Source of the DNA: Jeotgalibacillus salarius
Lineage (GTDB): Bacteria; Bacillota; Bacilli; Bacillales; Jeotgalibacillaceae
NCBI RefSeq assembly: GCF_004405125.1
Contig: NZ_SORX01000005.1
Span: 234,795 to 298,794, forward strand
Direction: 5' to 3'
Length of the DNA: 64,000 bases
This document shows, piece after piece, positions 7,911-20,168 of this stretch. Numbering within the stretch: position 1 is the stretch's first letter; each line of letters opens with the position of its first letter. The notes beneath the pieces were generated by a model, which was given only the letters and a program-made list of their open reading frames with translations, was not told the DNA's origin and did no database searches. The translations under genes were made by a program, and so were the position numbers.

Positions 7911-8969
7911 GTGAAAAAAACGCAGACAATGTATTCAATTAATCTATTTCTAAAAACATTTCTCCTGCTAATTTCTGTTATGACTGCGGGGCTTTATCTG
8001 CCGAATGTGAAACAGGAAATTTCATCCTTTTCATTTAATTTGCCGGATGAGCTGCCGCAAAGCATTACATATTTAATGCTCCAGACTGAATATGCCTATC
8101 TGACTCCCCAGGATGAATTAAAAGAGGTTTGGGACACTTTATCAAATACAGTATTTAATCCGGTAAACTGGCTCGCAATGGAGGGTTTCACCGGTGAAGT
8201 GGCTGCGAATGAGTTTCCGGCACCTTCGGAATCCGTACCACCTTCCGAATGGTTTTTCAGCGATGAAGAAGGTGAGGCCGTAGAATTAAATCAAAGCACT
8301 GTTGAAACGGAAGAATCTGATGATCCCCGTGTATTTATATACTTTACTCACTCAAGAGAATCTTTTTTACCCTATTTACCTGAAACAAAAAATCCCAATC
8401 TGGCGCATCATTCAAAAGTGAATATTACACAAACCGGTCAGTATTTTAAACAGTCTTTTAATCAAAAAGGTATACCTGTCAAAGTAGATACGACCGATAT
8501 TGTCGCTCAGTTAAAAGACAGTGGAACAGATTACTGGCAGGCATACGATGCGTCAAGAAATGTTGTCCAGGAAGCGATGAGCTCTAATGATACATTGGAT
8601 TATTTTATAGATGTACACAGAGATTCACTCAGAAGGGAAGCCACAACTTTAAATCATGAAGGAAACGTATATGCTAAAGTCGCGTTTGTTGTAGGAGGAG
8701 AGCACGAAGGAAGTGCAGATAACACAAAAATCGCTGAAGAGCTCCATAAACGCCTTAACCAGAAGGTCCCGGGGATCTCAAGAGGTGTGTATGTAAAAAA
8801 AGGAGAACACACAAACGGGAAATTTAATCAGGATTTATCACCAAGGTCGGTATTACTTGAGCTTGGAGGCGTTGATAATAAGTTCGAGGAACTGGAAGCG
8901 ACAACTGAAATCTTCACACAAGCGATGAGTGAATACATGCTGGAGTCTGAACCAGTCAGTGCGCCATAA
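7911..8969 (+). CDS. spoIIP: Stage II sporulation protein P
   Basis: SpoIIP is a membrane-anchored peptidoglycan amidase/endopeptidase that works with SpoIID and SpoIIM during engulfment. The 352-residue product has an N-terminal membrane segment (about 11-30), a variable acidic linker, and a C-terminal SpoIIP domain with IYFTHSRESFLPYLP, a zinc-site-like IDVHRDSLRRE and the closing LLELGGVDNKFEE. It is somewhat shorter than the B. subtilis protein, mainly in the linker. The GTG start has AGGAGGTGG upstream. It follows gpr by 48 bases. Confidence 0.95.
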   Translation: MKKTQTMYSINLFLKTFLLLISVMTAGLYLPNVKQEISSFSFNLPDELPQSITYLMLQTEYAYLTPQDELKEVWDTLSNTVFNPVNWLAMEGFTGEVAANEFPAPSESVPPSEWFFSDEEGEAVELNQSTVETEESDDPRVFIYFTHSRESFLPYLPETKNPNLAHHSKVNITQTGQYFKQSFNQKGIPVKVDTTDIVAQLKDSGTDYWQAYDASRNVVQEAMSSNDTLDYFIDVHRDSLRREATTLNHEGNVYAKVAFVVGGEHEGSADNTKIAEELHKRLNQKVPGISRGVYVKKGEHTNGKFNQDLSPRSVLLELGGVDNKFEELEATTEIFTQAMSEYMLESEPVSAP

Positions 8970-8978
8970 AGGATGCAA

Positions 8979-9007
8979 TTGAAACACGCCTGTTTAACTG
9001 ATATACT
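8979..9007 (+). promoter_or_regulatory. Sigma-A promoter of lepA
   Basis: TTGAAA at 8979-8984 and TATACT at 9002-9007 have an ideal 17-base spacer, 45 bases before the lepA ATG. Confidence 0.75.
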
Positions 9008-9051
9008 TTACGCTAGTACAATTGCGTCGAAAAAACAGGAGTGGACATTGA

Positions 9052-10881
9052 ATGAATCAGGAACAGCGTGGAAATAGACAAAAAAACATTAGAAACTTTT
9101 CAATTATTGCCCATATTGATCATGGGAAATCAACTTTAGCTGACAGAATTCTTGAACAGACTAAAGCATTGACTTCGCGTGAAATGAAAGCTCAACTTCT
9201 TGATTCTATGGATCTTGAGAGAGAACGTGGGATTACAATCAAATTAAATGCAGTACAATTGAAATATCAGGCTAAAAACGGAGAGGAATATACTTTTCAC
9301 CTGATTGATACGCCGGGGCACGTCGATTTTACCTATGAGGTTTCACGGAGTCTTGCAGCTTGTGAAGGTGCGATCCTAGTAGTGGATGCTGCACAGGGAA
9401 TAGAAGCTCAAACGCTTGCTAACGTGTATCTTGCCCTTGATAATGATCTTGAAATACTGCCGGTTATAAATAAGATCGATCTGCCTGCTGCAGATCCGGA
9501 ACGCGTACGTCAGGAAGTTGAAGACGTAATTGGTCTGGATGCTTCGGAGGCAGTGCTTGCTTCTGCAAAAGCAGGAATTGGTATTGAGGATATTCTTGAG
9601 CAGATCGTAGAAAAAGTACCTGCTCCAACAGGAGACCCTGATGCGCCTTTAAAAGCACTGATCTTCGACTCTTTATATGATCCATATAGAGGCGTTGTTG
9701 CTTATATCAGAATTGTAGAAGGCAGAGTAAAGCCTGGAGACAAAGTGCGAATGATGGCTACAGGGAAAGAGTTCGAAGTAAATGAAATTGGTGTCTTCAC
9801 ACCGAAAGCTACAGCTCAGGATGAACTGACAGTCGGTGATGTTGGTTATCTGACAGCAGCGATAAAAAATGTGAGTGATACACGCGTTGGTGATACGATT
9901 ACGAGCGCGGTCAAACCGACTGAAGAGGCGCTTCCAGGTTACCGCAAGCTTAATCCAATGGTATATTGCGGTCTTTATCCAATTGATACTGCAAAATACG
10001 TTGACCTTCGTGATGCGCTTGAAAAGCTAGAACTGAATGATTCTGCGCTTCAGTACGAACCGGAAACTTCGCAGGCGCTCGGTTTTGGATTCCGCTGTGG
10101 ATTTCTTGGATTACTTCATATGGAAATCATTCAGGAACGTATTGAACGCGAATTTAATATTGATCTTATTACAACCGCGCCAAGTGTAATTTATGATGTC
10201 TACCTTACAGACGGTGAACATGTAAAAGTGGACAACCCTTCAGCGATGCCGGATGCACAATCAGTTAATCATGTGGAAGAACCATATGTTAAAGCAACAA
10301 TCATGGTTCCAAATGATTATGTTGGTCCGGTAATGGAACTGTCCCAGTCAAAACGGGGTAATTTCATTGACATGGAATATATGGATGAATCACGAGTGAA
10401 TGTCGTATATGAAATCCCGCTCGCTGAAATTGTTTACGATTTCTTTGACCAACTTAAATCCAGTACAAAAGGATACGCTTCATTCGATTATGAATTAATC
10501 GGCTATCGCGAATCGAAACTTGTGAAAATGGACATTTTATTGAACTCAGAAAAAGTAGATGCGCTTAGCTTTATCGTACACAATGATTTTGCGTATGAAC
10601 GCGGCAAGCTGATTGTAGAAAAGCTGAAGAAACTAATTCCCCGTCAACAGTTCGAAGTGCCGGTTCAGGCAACGATCGGGAATAAGGTAGTGGCGCGGTC
10701 ATCTATTAAAGCAATTCGTAAAAATGTTCTGGCTAAATGTTACGGCGGAGATATCTCACGTAAAAGAAAATTGCTTGAAAAGCAAAAAGCTGGTAAGAAA
10801 CGTATGAAGATGGTCGGATCTGTCGAAGTTCCTCAAGAAGCCTTTATGGCTGTCCTGCAGATGGATGAGGATGAAAAATAA
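9052..10881 (+). CDS. lepA: Elongation factor 4 (LepA), translational GTPase
   Basis: The 609-residue protein carries the GTPase motifs AHIDHGKST (residues 20-28), [14 protein letters not shown] (86-93) and NKIDLP (140-145), then EF-G-like domains and the LepA-specific C-terminal domain ([32 protein letters not shown]). EF4 acts on the ribosome as a back-translocase or initiation/assembly factor under stress. It matches the family at full length. ATG with CAGGAGTGG upstream. A likely terminator separates it from hemW. Confidence 0.97.
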   Translation: MNQEQRGNRQKNIRNFSIIAHIDHGKSTLADRILEQTKALTSREMKAQLLDSMDLERERGITIKLNAVQLKYQAKNGEEYTFHLIDTPGHVDFTYEVSRSLAACEGAILVVDAAQGIEAQTLANVYLALDNDLEILPVINKIDLPAADPERVRQEVEDVIGLDASEAVLASAKAGIGIEDILEQIVEKVPAPTGDPDAPLKALIFDSLYDPYRGVVAYIRIVEGRVKPGDKVRMMATGKEFEVNEIGVFTPKATAQDELTVGDVGYLTAAIKNVSDTRVGDTITSAVKPTEEALPGYRKLNPMVYCGLYPIDTAKYVDLRDALEKLELNDSALQYEPETSQALGFGFRCGFLGLLHMEIIQERIEREFNIDLITTAPSVIYDVYLTDGEHVKVDNPSAMPDAQSVNHVEEPYVKATIMVPNDYVGPVMELSQSKRGNFIDMEYMDESRVNVVYEIPLAEIVYDFFDQLKSSTKGYASFDYELIGYRESKLVKMDILLNSEKVDALSFIVHNDFAYERGKLIVEKLKKLIPRQQFEVPVQATIGNKVVARSSIKAIRKNVLAKCYGGDISRKRKLLEKQKAGKKRMKMVGSVEVPQEAFMAVLQMDEDEK

Positions 10882-10896
10882 TTTTACACGTTTGAT

Positions 10897-10936
10897 AGGG
10901 GAACGGGTTCTGCCAATAGCAGAAAACGTCCCTTTT
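10897..10936 (+). terminator. Probable terminator after lepA
   Basis: An imperfect hairpin with arms AGGGGAACGGGTTCTGC and GCAGAAAACGTCCCT is followed by TTTTT. It would reduce read-through from lepA into hemW. Confidence 0.65.
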
Positions 10937-10962
10937 TCTGTGTTAAAGGAATGAGGGGAAAT

Positions 10963-12096
10963 ATGACATCAGCAGTATATATACACATTCCGTTTTGTCA
11001 TCATATTTGTCACTACTGTGATTTTAATAAGGTATTTATGAAAAATCAGCCGGTTGACACTTATCTGGATATGCTGATTAAAGAAATGCAATCAGTCCAT
11101 AAAAGTAATGAACCCATGAAGAGCATATTCGTAGGTGGAGGGACACCAACTGCATTAAACGCAGCGCAGCTGGAAAAGCTTTGTGAAGGCATCCAGTCTG
11201 TTTTCAATATTACGGACTCAACTGAATATACCTTTGAAGCAAACCCTGGTGATCTGAGTAAAGATAAGATCAGCGTATTGAAGTCCCATGGTGTTAACAG
11301 ACTCAGTTTTGGTGTTCAATCTTTCAATGACAGACTTCTTGAAAAAATTGGCCGTAACCATAGATCTGAGGATGTTTACCGTTCACTTACTCAGGCTCAG
11401 GATGAAGGTTTTGAAAATATTAGTATTGATTTGATCTATGCATTACCTGAACAGACACTGAGTGACTTTGAAGATACGGTGGATCGCGCGCTTGAATTGG
11501 AATTACCACACTACTCAGGTTACTCACTGATCGTGGAACCGAAAACTGTTTTCTATAATCTGATGAGAAAAGGTCGTCTTCCTTTACCGGGTGAGGATAC
11601 TGAAGCAGCCATGTACGATTCACTTATGAACAAAATGGCAGCAAAAGGACTTGAACAATACGAAATCAGTAATTTCTCCAAAACTGGATATGAAAGCATT
11701 CACAACCTGACTTATTGGGAAAACGAATCGTATTATGGTTTTGGGGCGGGGGCTCACGGTTATGTAAATGGTGTTCGCTATTCGAATATTGGTCCGGTTT
11801 CCAAATACATTCAGTCTCTAGAAGAAGAAAAGCTGCCTGTATTTCACCGTTCTGAAGTAACGCTGAATGAAAAAATGGAAGAGGAAATGTTTCTTGGATT
11901 AAGAAAAACAAATGGGGTTTCATTACAGGTATTTGAAAAGAAATTCGGTATTAACATGAAGAATATATTTGAAGAACCACTAAAAGAAATGATCAATAAA
12001 AACCTGCTTGAAGAGAAAAATGGACATGTCAGGCTGACTAAGGAAGGCAGATTTCTTGGAAATGAAGTTTTTCAATCATTTCTTGGATTAAAATAG
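10963..12096 (+). CDS. hemW: Radical SAM heme chaperone HemW (HemN-like)
   Basis: The 377-residue protein has the radical-SAM cluster motif C-x3-C-x2-C at residues 12-19 (CHHICHYC) followed by DFNK, then VGGGTPT and the HemW C-terminal region. Bacillales copies are often annotated hemN, but the fourth cysteine of true coproporphyrinogen oxidases (YCGC) is replaced by YCDF, which points to the heme-inserting chaperone HemW. I choose the ATG at 10963, giving MTSAVYIHIPF, because GAGGGG lies just upstream; an in-frame ATG at 10951 has no room for a ribosome site. It lies between lepA and the CIRCE-controlled operon, the usual order. Confidence 0.9.
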   Translation: MTSAVYIHIPFCHHICHYCDFNKVFMKNQPVDTYLDMLIKEMQSVHKSNEPMKSIFVGGGTPTALNAAQLEKLCEGIQSVFNITDSTEYTFEANPGDLSKDKISVLKSHGVNRLSFGVQSFNDRLLEKIGRNHRSEDVYRSLTQAQDEGFENISIDLIYALPEQTLSDFEDTVDRALELELPHYSGYSLIVEPKTVFYNLMRKGRLPLPGEDTEAAMYDSLMNKMAAKGLEQYEISNFSKTGYESIHNLTYWENESYYGFGAGAHGYVNGVRYSNIGPVSKYIQSLEEEKLPVFHRSEVTLNEKMEEEMFLGLRKTNGVSLQVFEKKFGINMKNIFEEPLKEMINKNLLEEKNGHVRLTKEGRFLGNEVFQSFLGLK

Positions 12097-12106
12097 TGCA
12101 TACTCG

Positions 12107-12135
12107 TTGACAGTAAAATCATCATTTGATAACTT
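12107..12135 (+). promoter_or_regulatory. Sigma-A promoter of the hrcA-dnaK operon
   Basis: TTGACA at 12107-12112 and a weak -10 TAACTT at 12130-12135 with a 17-base spacer precede the CIRCE element by about ten bases, the arrangement expected for HrcA repression. Confidence 0.65.
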
Positions 12136-12146
12136 AGAAAATAGAT

Positions 12147-12173
12147 TTAGCACTCAAGATTAGCGAGTGCTAA
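12147..12173 (+). promoter_or_regulatory. CIRCE operator for HrcA
   Basis: TTAGCACTC, nine bases, GAGTGCTAA is a perfect match to the CIRCE inverted repeat. It lies 15 bases before the hrcA ATG and just downstream of the promoter. HrcA binds it when GroE is available and represses the class I heat-shock operon. Confidence 0.98.
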
Positions 12174-12188
12174 CAGGGGTGATAAAAG

Positions 12189-13229
12189 ATGTTAACAGGT
12201 CGGCAATTACTTATACTTCAAGTGATTATTGATGATTTTATTCGCTCTGCCCAGCCGGTAGGCTCGAGAAGTCTGTCTAAAAAAGATGATATCCCATACA
12301 GTTCTGCAACAATCCGGAACGAAATGTATGACCTTGAAGAAATGGGGTTGTTAGAAAAAACCCACACATCTTCGGGTCGCATTCCATCAGAAAAAGGATA
12401 TCGTTTTTATGTGGATCATCTGCTCTCGCCTCAGGCACTTAAGAAAAAAGATATGTCCCAGATTCAGTCGATTTTTGCTGACAGGATTTTAGAAATTGAA
12501 AATGTTGTCCAGCGATCAGCTGAGATTTTATCACAAATGACCAACTATACATCCATTGTACTGGGACCTGACCATCATGAAAACAAAGTGAAAAGCGTTC
12601 AAATTATTCCACTGAATCAGGATAGTGCAATAGCAATCATTGTGACTGACACTGGTCACGTTGAAAACAAGAGATTTACAATCCCTCCTGGTTTGAATCC
12701 GGAAGATATTGAGCGGATGGTCAAGATTTTAAATGATAAATTAACCGGTACTCCACTGGTGGAACTGCATGACAAGATGTACAGAGAAGTCGCATTGTTC
12801 TTAAAGCGTCATATCGCGAATTATGATTTGATGATTGAAGCATTTGCGCAGATCATGAACGTTCCGGTTCACGATAAACTGTTCTTTGGCGGTAAGATGA
12901 ATATGATGAATCAGCCTGAATTCAATGATATCGATAAGCTGAGAATGCTGATGGATGTGATTGATAAGGAAGATTATCTTTATCCTCTTATTAAAGAAAA
13001 CAGTGGTTCCGGCATTCAGATACGAATCGGTAAAGAGAATAATAATGAAGCACTCAAAGATATTTCTCTCATTACTGCTTCATTTCCTGTCATTGGAGGT
13101 CAAAGCGGCTCGCTCGCTATCCTGGGACCGACCAGAATGGAGTACTCAAGAGTAATCAGTCTGTTAAACGTAATCAGTCTGGATTTATCCAAAGCATTAT
13201 CAAGCTTTTACGATGCTGATGATAAATAG
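12189..13229 (+). CDS. hrcA: Heat-inducible transcription repressor HrcA
   Basis: The 346-residue protein opens with a winged-helix DNA-binding region (MLTGRQLLILQVIIDDF, SSATIRNEMYDLEEMGLL, TSSGRIPSEKGYRFYVD) and continues with the GAF-like dimerisation domain ending in GPTRMEYSRVISLL. It represses its own operon through CIRCE and depends on GroEL for activity. AGGGGTGAT precedes the ATG. It is first in hrcA-grpE-dnaK-dnaJ. Confidence 0.97.
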   Translation: MLTGRQLLILQVIIDDFIRSAQPVGSRSLSKKDDIPYSSATIRNEMYDLEEMGLLEKTHTSSGRIPSEKGYRFYVDHLLSPQALKKKDMSQIQSIFADRILEIENVVQRSAEILSQMTNYTSIVLGPDHHENKVKSVQIIPLNQDSAIAIIVTDTGHVENKRFTIPPGLNPEDIERMVKILNDKLTGTPLVELHDKMYREVALFLKRHIANYDLMIEAFAQIMNVPVHDKLFFGGKMNMMNQPEFNDIDKLRMLMDVIDKEDYLYPLIKENSGSGIQIRIGKENNNEALKDISLITASFPVIGGQSGSLAILGPTRMEYSRVISLLNVISLDLSKALSSFYDADDK

Positions 13230-13230
13230 A

Positions 13231-13269
13231 TGCCTGCTTTGGGGCGTAACCCCCGGCAGTGCATTTTTT
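13231..13269 (+). other. GC-rich hairpin between hrcA and grpE
   Basis: Segments TGCCTGC and GGGG pair with CCCC, GCAG and TGCA across a small loop, followed by six T. It may be a partial terminator or an RNA-processing site; mRNA processing between hrcA and grpE is known in B. subtilis. The pairing has bulges. Confidence 0.5.
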
Positions 13270-13339
13270 ACTGTGAAAGCAAAATTAAAGCGTTTAGGGC
13301 TGTTTTAAAAGGGAATGCATTTCAAGGAGGTGAAAGATC

Positions 13340-15719
<2,380 letters not shown>

Positions 15720-15731
15720 TTTCAAAAGATA

Positions 15732-15766
15732 GAAAAAGTCAAAGTCACGGTGCTTTGGCTTTTTCT
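15732..15766 (+). terminator. Terminator-like hairpin between dnaK and dnaJ
   Basis: A 13-bp stem GAAAAAGTCAAAG/CTTTGGCTTTTTC with one wobble pair, ending in a T-rich arm. It probably gives partial termination, lowering dnaJ relative to dnaK. Confidence 0.75.
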
Positions 15767-15835
15767 TTGCCATTGCAAGGGCACTTGAAAAAATGATAAA
15801 ATAACCTTTATGCAAAAGGACCGGGGAGTGGAATT

Positions 15836-16954
15836 ATGAGTAAACGGGATTATTATGAAGTGCTTGGTCTATCTGAGGGTGCTTCTAAAGAAGAAATTAA
15901 AAAAGCTTATCGTAAGCTTTCCAAAAAGTATCATCCGGATATTAATAAAGATGAGAATGCCGGGGAACAGTTTAAAGAAGTGAAAGAAGCATACGAAGTA
16001 CTGAGTGACGATCAGAAGCGAGCGCATTATGACCAGTTTGGCCATACTGATCCAAATCAGGGCTTTGGCGGCGGTGCCGGTTTTGACGGCTTCGGCGGAT
16101 TTGAAGATATATTCAGTTCATTCTTTGGCGGCGGCGGAAGAAGACGTGATCCAAATGCGCCAAGACAGGGGAATGACCTGCAATACACGATGGCAATTAA
16201 ATTTGAGGAAGCAGTCTTCGGTAAAGAAACTGATATTGAAATTCCTAAAGAAGAACAGTGTGAAACTTGTGGGGGAGACGGTGCGAAACCGGGAACAAAA
16301 CCTGAAACATGTCACCACTGTAATGGCTCAGGCCAGTTAAATGTTGAACAGCAGACTCCATTTGGACGCATAGTGAACAGAAGAGTCTGTCACCATTGTG
16401 AAGGGTCAGGCAAACTTGTTAAAGATAAATGTACAACGTGCGGTGGACAGGGCAAAGTTCAAAAACGCAAGAAAATCCATGTTAAAATTCCTGCCGGTGT
16501 TGACGACGGTCAGCAGATGAGAGTTGCAGGTCAGGGTGAACCAGGTGTAAATGGTGGACCCCCAGGCGATCTCTATGTTGTATTCCGTGTAAGACCGCAT
16601 GAGATATTTGAACGTGAAGGCGATGACGTTTTCCTCGACATGCCGATTACATTTGTTCAGGCAGCGCTTGGAGATGAACTTGAAGTGCCAACAGTCCATG
16701 GTAAAGTGAAGTGGAAGCTTCCGGCAGGAACTCAGTCTGGAACAGCTTTCCGTCTTAAAGGTAAAGGTGTTAAAAATGTCCACGGATATGGTCAGGGAGA
16801 CCAGCATATCCGCGTAAAAGTCATTACGCCTAAGAAACTGACAGACAGACAAAAAACACTGCTGCGAGAATTTGCGGAGATCAGTGGTGAAGTGCCCGAT
16901 GAACAGCATGATAACTTCTTCGAAAAAGTGAAGCGTGCATTTAAAGGTGAATAA
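15836..16954 (+). CDS. dnaJ: Co-chaperone DnaJ (Hsp40)
   Basis: The 372-residue type I Hsp40 has a J domain (1-70) with the H-P-D motif in KYHPDINK, a glycine/phenylalanine-rich linker, a zinc-binding domain with four CxxCxGxG repeats ([32 protein letters not shown]), and C-terminal peptide-binding domains. It stimulates DnaK ATP hydrolysis and delivers substrates. The ATG follows GGGGAGTGG. It is the last heat-shock gene before prmA. Confidence 0.98.
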   Translation: MSKRDYYEVLGLSEGASKEEIKKAYRKLSKKYHPDINKDENAGEQFKEVKEAYEVLSDDQKRAHYDQFGHTDPNQGFGGGAGFDGFGGFEDIFSSFFGGGGRRRDPNAPRQGNDLQYTMAIKFEEAVFGKETDIEIPKEEQCETCGGDGAKPGTKPETCHHCNGSGQLNVEQQTPFGRIVNRRVCHHCEGSGKLVKDKCTTCGGQGKVQKRKKIHVKIPAGVDDGQQMRVAGQGEPGVNGGPPGDLYVVFRVRPHEIFEREGDDVFLDMPITFVQAALGDELEVPTVHGKVKWKLPAGTQSGTAFRLKGKGVKNVHGYGQGDQHIRVKVITPKKLTDRQKTLLREFAEISGEVPDEQHDNFFEKVKRAFKGE

Positions 16955-16965
16955 TAAACATTGAA

Positions 16966-16995
16966 CTGCAGGGACAACTTGTATTGTCCCTGCAG
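16966..16995 (+). other. Perfect 12-bp hairpin between dnaJ and prmA
   Basis: CTGCAGGGACAA and TTGTCCCTGCAG pair perfectly around CTTGTA. There is no T tract, so it is not a classical terminator. It lies 25 bases before prmA and may stabilise or process the transcript. Confidence 0.7.
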
Positions 16996-17020
16996 CCTGA
17001 TGTGAAATGGAGCTGGTCTG

Positions 17021-17965
17021 ATGAAGTGGTCAGAAATAAGTATTCATACAACGAATGAAGCGATAGAACCGATTTCCAATATTTTGCATGAATCTGGCGC
17101 GAGCGGGGTTGTCATTGAGGATCCGGGTGAACTGTTAAAAGACAGAGAAGACCAATTCGGTGAAATCTATGATCTGAATCCTGAAGATTATCCTGACTCA
17201 GGTGTAATTGTTAAAGCATATTTGCCGGTTAACAGCTTTCTAGCTGAGGCAGTGGACGGGATCAAACAGGAAATCAGTAACCTCATATCATTTAACATCG
17301 ATATAGGTGAAAATAAGGTTGAAGTCAGTGAAGTAAATGAAGAAGACTGGGCAACTGCCTGGAAAAAATACTATTACCCTGTAAAAATCTCATCTACATT
17401 CACAATCGTTCCTACCTGGGAAGACTATGAGAGGGTTTCGAGTGACGAATGTATTATTGAATTGGATCCGGGTATGGCATTCGGTACAGGTACACACCCG
17501 ACTACTGTAATGTGTATTCAGGCTTTGGAACGAACGGTTATAAAAGGGGATACTGTGATTGACGTTGGAACGGGTTCAGGCGTATTGAGTATTGCATCAG
17601 CTTTACTTGAAGCCGATTCTGTACATGCACTTGATCTGGATGAAGTTGCGGTAAAATCAGCATTGGAGAATATTAAGCTCAACAATGTTGAGGATATTGT
17701 TTCAGTTACACAGGGTAATCTCTTGAGCGGCACGACAGAACAGGCCGATGTGATCGTAGCGAATATTCTTGCTGAAGTCATTCTGACGTTTACTGACGAT
17801 GCGTATTCGTTGACCAGACCAGGCGGCACTTTTATCACTTCAGGCATTATTAAGCAGAAAAAAGACATTGTGAAAGAAGCGCTGAGGAGCGCAGGCTTTG
17901 AAATTGATGAAGTCATGACAATGGAAGACTGGGTAGCTATCATTGCTACTAAACCGGAAGAGTGA
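17021..17965 (+). CDS. prmA: Ribosomal protein L11 methyltransferase
   Basis: The 314-residue protein has the PrmA N-terminal L11-binding domain ([14 protein letters not shown]) and a class I methyltransferase domain with [29 protein letters not shown] and the NPPY-like VANILAEV. It trimethylates lysines on L11. The gene follows dnaJ by 66 bases, the usual Bacillales extension of the dnaK operon, and is six bases from rsmE, so prmA, rsmE and mtaB form one translational unit. Confidence 0.96.
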   Translation: MKWSEISIHTTNEAIEPISNILHESGASGVVIEDPGELLKDREDQFGEIYDLNPEDYPDSGVIVKAYLPVNSFLAEAVDGIKQEISNLISFNIDIGENKVEVSEVNEEDWATAWKKYYYPVKISSTFTIVPTWEDYERVSSDECIIELDPGMAFGTGTHPTTVMCIQALERTVIKGDTVIDVGTGSGVLSIASALLEADSVHALDLDEVAVKSALENIKLNNVEDIVSVTQGNLLSGTTEQADVIVANILAEVILTFTDDAYSLTRPGGTFITSGIIKQKKDIVKEALRSAGFEIDEVMTMEDWVAIIATKPEE

Positions 17966-17971
17966 AACTAG

Positions 17972-18724
17972 ATGCAGCGATATTTTATCGAAAATAAAGT
18001 GGATGAAAACGGCTTTTTTATCATAAATGGAGAAGATTACAAACATATTGTGCGTGTCATGCGTATGAATGCGGGGGACAGGTTCATCGCAGTGTTCACT
18101 TCTGAAGACGTTTTTGAATCTGAGATCACAGATATTGAAGATTCCTATCTGCGTGCTAAACCGGTTCATAAAATTGAGCATCAATCCGAACTTCCAGTCA
18201 AAGTAACGATTGCGCACGGCCTGCCCAAAGGTGATAAACTTGAATATGTGATTCAGAAATCGACTGAGCTTGGCCTATACAGTTTGAAACCATTCAGCGC
18301 AGAGCGATCAATCGTGAAGTGGGATCAAAAGAAAGGTAAGAAAAAAGCCGAACGCTGGAACAAAATTGCAAAAGAAGCTGCCGAACAATCTCATCGCTCG
18401 GTCATTCCAGCTGTAGAGGAGCCAGTTAAACTGAATCAATTACGTTCGTCTTTTCATGAATATGATGCTATCATGATGGCGTACGAAGAAGATGCAAAAG
18501 CAGGGGAAACATCTAATTTCACAAAGCTACTAAATCAACTTAGACCCGGAAGCAGAATGCTTGTAATAATCGGACCTGAAGGCGGATTATCTGAAGCTGA
18601 AGTTGAAACATTCATTGCAGATGGAGCAGTCAGCTGTGGTTTAGGACCAAGAATATTAAGAACTGAAACCGCACCATTATACATATTGGCTGCGATTTCC
18701 TATCATTTTGAATTAATGAGGTGA
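17972..18724 (+). CDS. rsmE: 16S rRNA m3U1498 methyltransferase RsmE
   Basis: The 250-residue SPOUT-family enzyme has an N-terminal PUA-like domain (HIVRVMRMNAGD) and a knotted C-terminal domain with VIIGPEGGLSEAEVE and LGPRILRTETA, both RsmE signatures. It methylates U1498 near the decoding centre. It lies tightly between prmA and mtaB. Confidence 0.96.
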   Translation: MQRYFIENKVDENGFFIINGEDYKHIVRVMRMNAGDRFIAVFTSEDVFESEITDIEDSYLRAKPVHKIEHQSELPVKVTIAHGLPKGDKLEYVIQKSTELGLYSLKPFSAERSIVKWDQKKGKKKAERWNKIAKEAAEQSHRSVIPAVEEPVKLNQLRSSFHEYDAIMMAYEEDAKAGETSNFTKLLNQLRPGSRMLVIIGPEGGLSEAEVETFIADGAVSCGLGPRILRTETAPLYILAAISYHFELMR

Positions 18725-18728
18725 AGAA

Positions 18729-20069
18729 ATGGGAACAGTCGCATTTCATACTTTGGGATGTAAAGTAAACCATTATGAAACAGAAGCGATTTGGCAACTG
18801 TTTAAATCTAACGGTTACGACAGGGTGGACTATGAGCAGCCGTCAGACGTGTATGTAATTAATACATGTACAGTAACGAATACTGGTGATAAAAAAAGCC
18901 GTCAGGTAATCAGAAGAGCAATTCGTAAAAATCCGGATGCTGTCATTTGTGTAACTGGCTGTTATGCACAGACTTCTCCGGCTGAAATTATGGCGATTCC
19001 CGGGGTAGATATCGTTGTAGGGACACAGGATCGGACGAAGATGCTTGATTATATCGAGCAATACAGACAAGAGCGACAGCCGATTAATGGTGTAACGAAT
19101 ATTATGAAAAACCGTGTCTATGAAGAGCTTGACGTGCCTGCTTTCACTGATAGAACGCGTGCATCACTTAAGATTCAGGAAGGCTGTAATAATTTCTGCA
19201 CGTTCTGTATCATTCCTTGGGCGCGCGGACTGATGCGTTCAAGAGATCCTGAAGAAGTTGTAAAACAGGCACAGCAGCTAGTAGCGGCAGGCTACAAGGA
19301 AATCGTCCTGACAGGAATTCATACGGGCGGATATGGTGAAGATATGAAGGATTATAACCTCGCCATGCTACTTACTGATTTAGAAACTCAGGTAAAAGGA
19401 CTTAAGCGTATCCGCATCTCATCAATTGAAGCCAGTCAGCTGACCGATGAAGTAATAGAAGTGATTGATCGATCAAAAATGGTTGTAAACCATCTTCATA
19501 TTCCGCTTCAATCAGGTTCGAATACTGTGCTGAAAAGAATGAGAAGAAAATATACGATGGAGTTTTTCGCTGAAAGACTTGAAAGACTTAAAATAGCTCT
19601 TCCTGGTCTGGCAGTTACTTCTGATGTCATAGTCGGGTTCCCGGGTGAAACAGAAGAAGAGTTCATGGAAACGTATAATTTTATCCGTGAGCAGAAATTC
19701 TCTGAACTTCATGTTTTTCCGTATTCAAAACGTACCGGTACACCGGCTGCACGAATGGATGACCAGGTTGATGAAGAAGTTAAGAACGAACGCGTTCACA
19801 GATTGATTTCTTTATCTGATCAGCTTGCTAAAGAGTACTCATCCAACTATCAGGATGAAGTGCTTGAAGTGATTCCTGAAGAACGATTCAAAGAAGATTC
19901 CACCGGGTCAACGTATGTTGGATATACTGACAATTATTTAAAAGTCGTATTTCCTGCAACAGAAGACATGGTTGGCAAACTTGTCAAAGTAAAAATTACG
20001 GAATCAGGGTATCCTTACAACAAAGGAGAATTCGTAAGAGTACTTGAAGATGAAGAATTAACAGTCTGA
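18729..20069 (+). CDS. mtaB: tRNA (ms2t6A37) methylthiotransferase MtaB
   Basis: The 446-residue radical-SAM enzyme has the N-terminal methylthiotransferase domain with three cluster cysteines (LGCKVNHYE, INTCTVT, VTGCYAQ), the radical-SAM motif C-x3-C-x2-C in CNNFCTFC, and a TRAM domain at the C-terminus. It adds the 2-methylthio group to t6A37 in tRNAs reading ANN codons. The start is four bases after rsmE. A terminator follows directly, ending the heat-shock/ribosome-modification operon. Confidence 0.96.
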   Translation: MGTVAFHTLGCKVNHYETEAIWQLFKSNGYDRVDYEQPSDVYVINTCTVTNTGDKKSRQVIRRAIRKNPDAVICVTGCYAQTSPAEIMAIPGVDIVVGTQDRTKMLDYIEQYRQERQPINGVTNIMKNRVYEELDVPAFTDRTRASLKIQEGCNNFCTFCIIPWARGLMRSRDPEEVVKQAQQLVAAGYKEIVLTGIHTGGYGEDMKDYNLAMLLTDLETQVKGLKRIRISSIEASQLTDEVIEVIDRSKMVVNHLHIPLQSGSNTVLKRMRRKYTMEFFAERLERLKIALPGLAVTSDVIVGFPGETEEEFMETYNFIREQKFSELHVFPYSKRTGTPAARMDDQVDEEVKNERVHRLISLSDQLAKEYSSNYQDEVLEVIPEERFKEDSTGSTYVGYTDNYLKVVFPATEDMVGKLVKVKITESGYPYNKGEFVRVLEDEELTV

Positions 20070-20092
20070 AACTCTGCTTTTGCAGAGTTTTT
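20070..20092 (+). terminator. Intrinsic terminator after mtaB
   Basis: Perfect 8-bp stem AACTCTGC/GCAGAGTT with a four-T loop and a run of T, starting right after the stop codon. Confidence 0.9.
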
Positions 20093-20168
20093 CTTTCGAT
20101 TTAATAGGATTTTTTCCGTAACCGTGTTAAAATAGGTACGTACATCTAAACGAAAAGGGGAACTAACG

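Noticed and set aside
16406..16909. Long minus-strand frame of 167 codons inside dnaJ
   Set aside because: It is the antisense of a strongly conserved coding region, with no ribosome site; it reflects codon bias of dnaJ.
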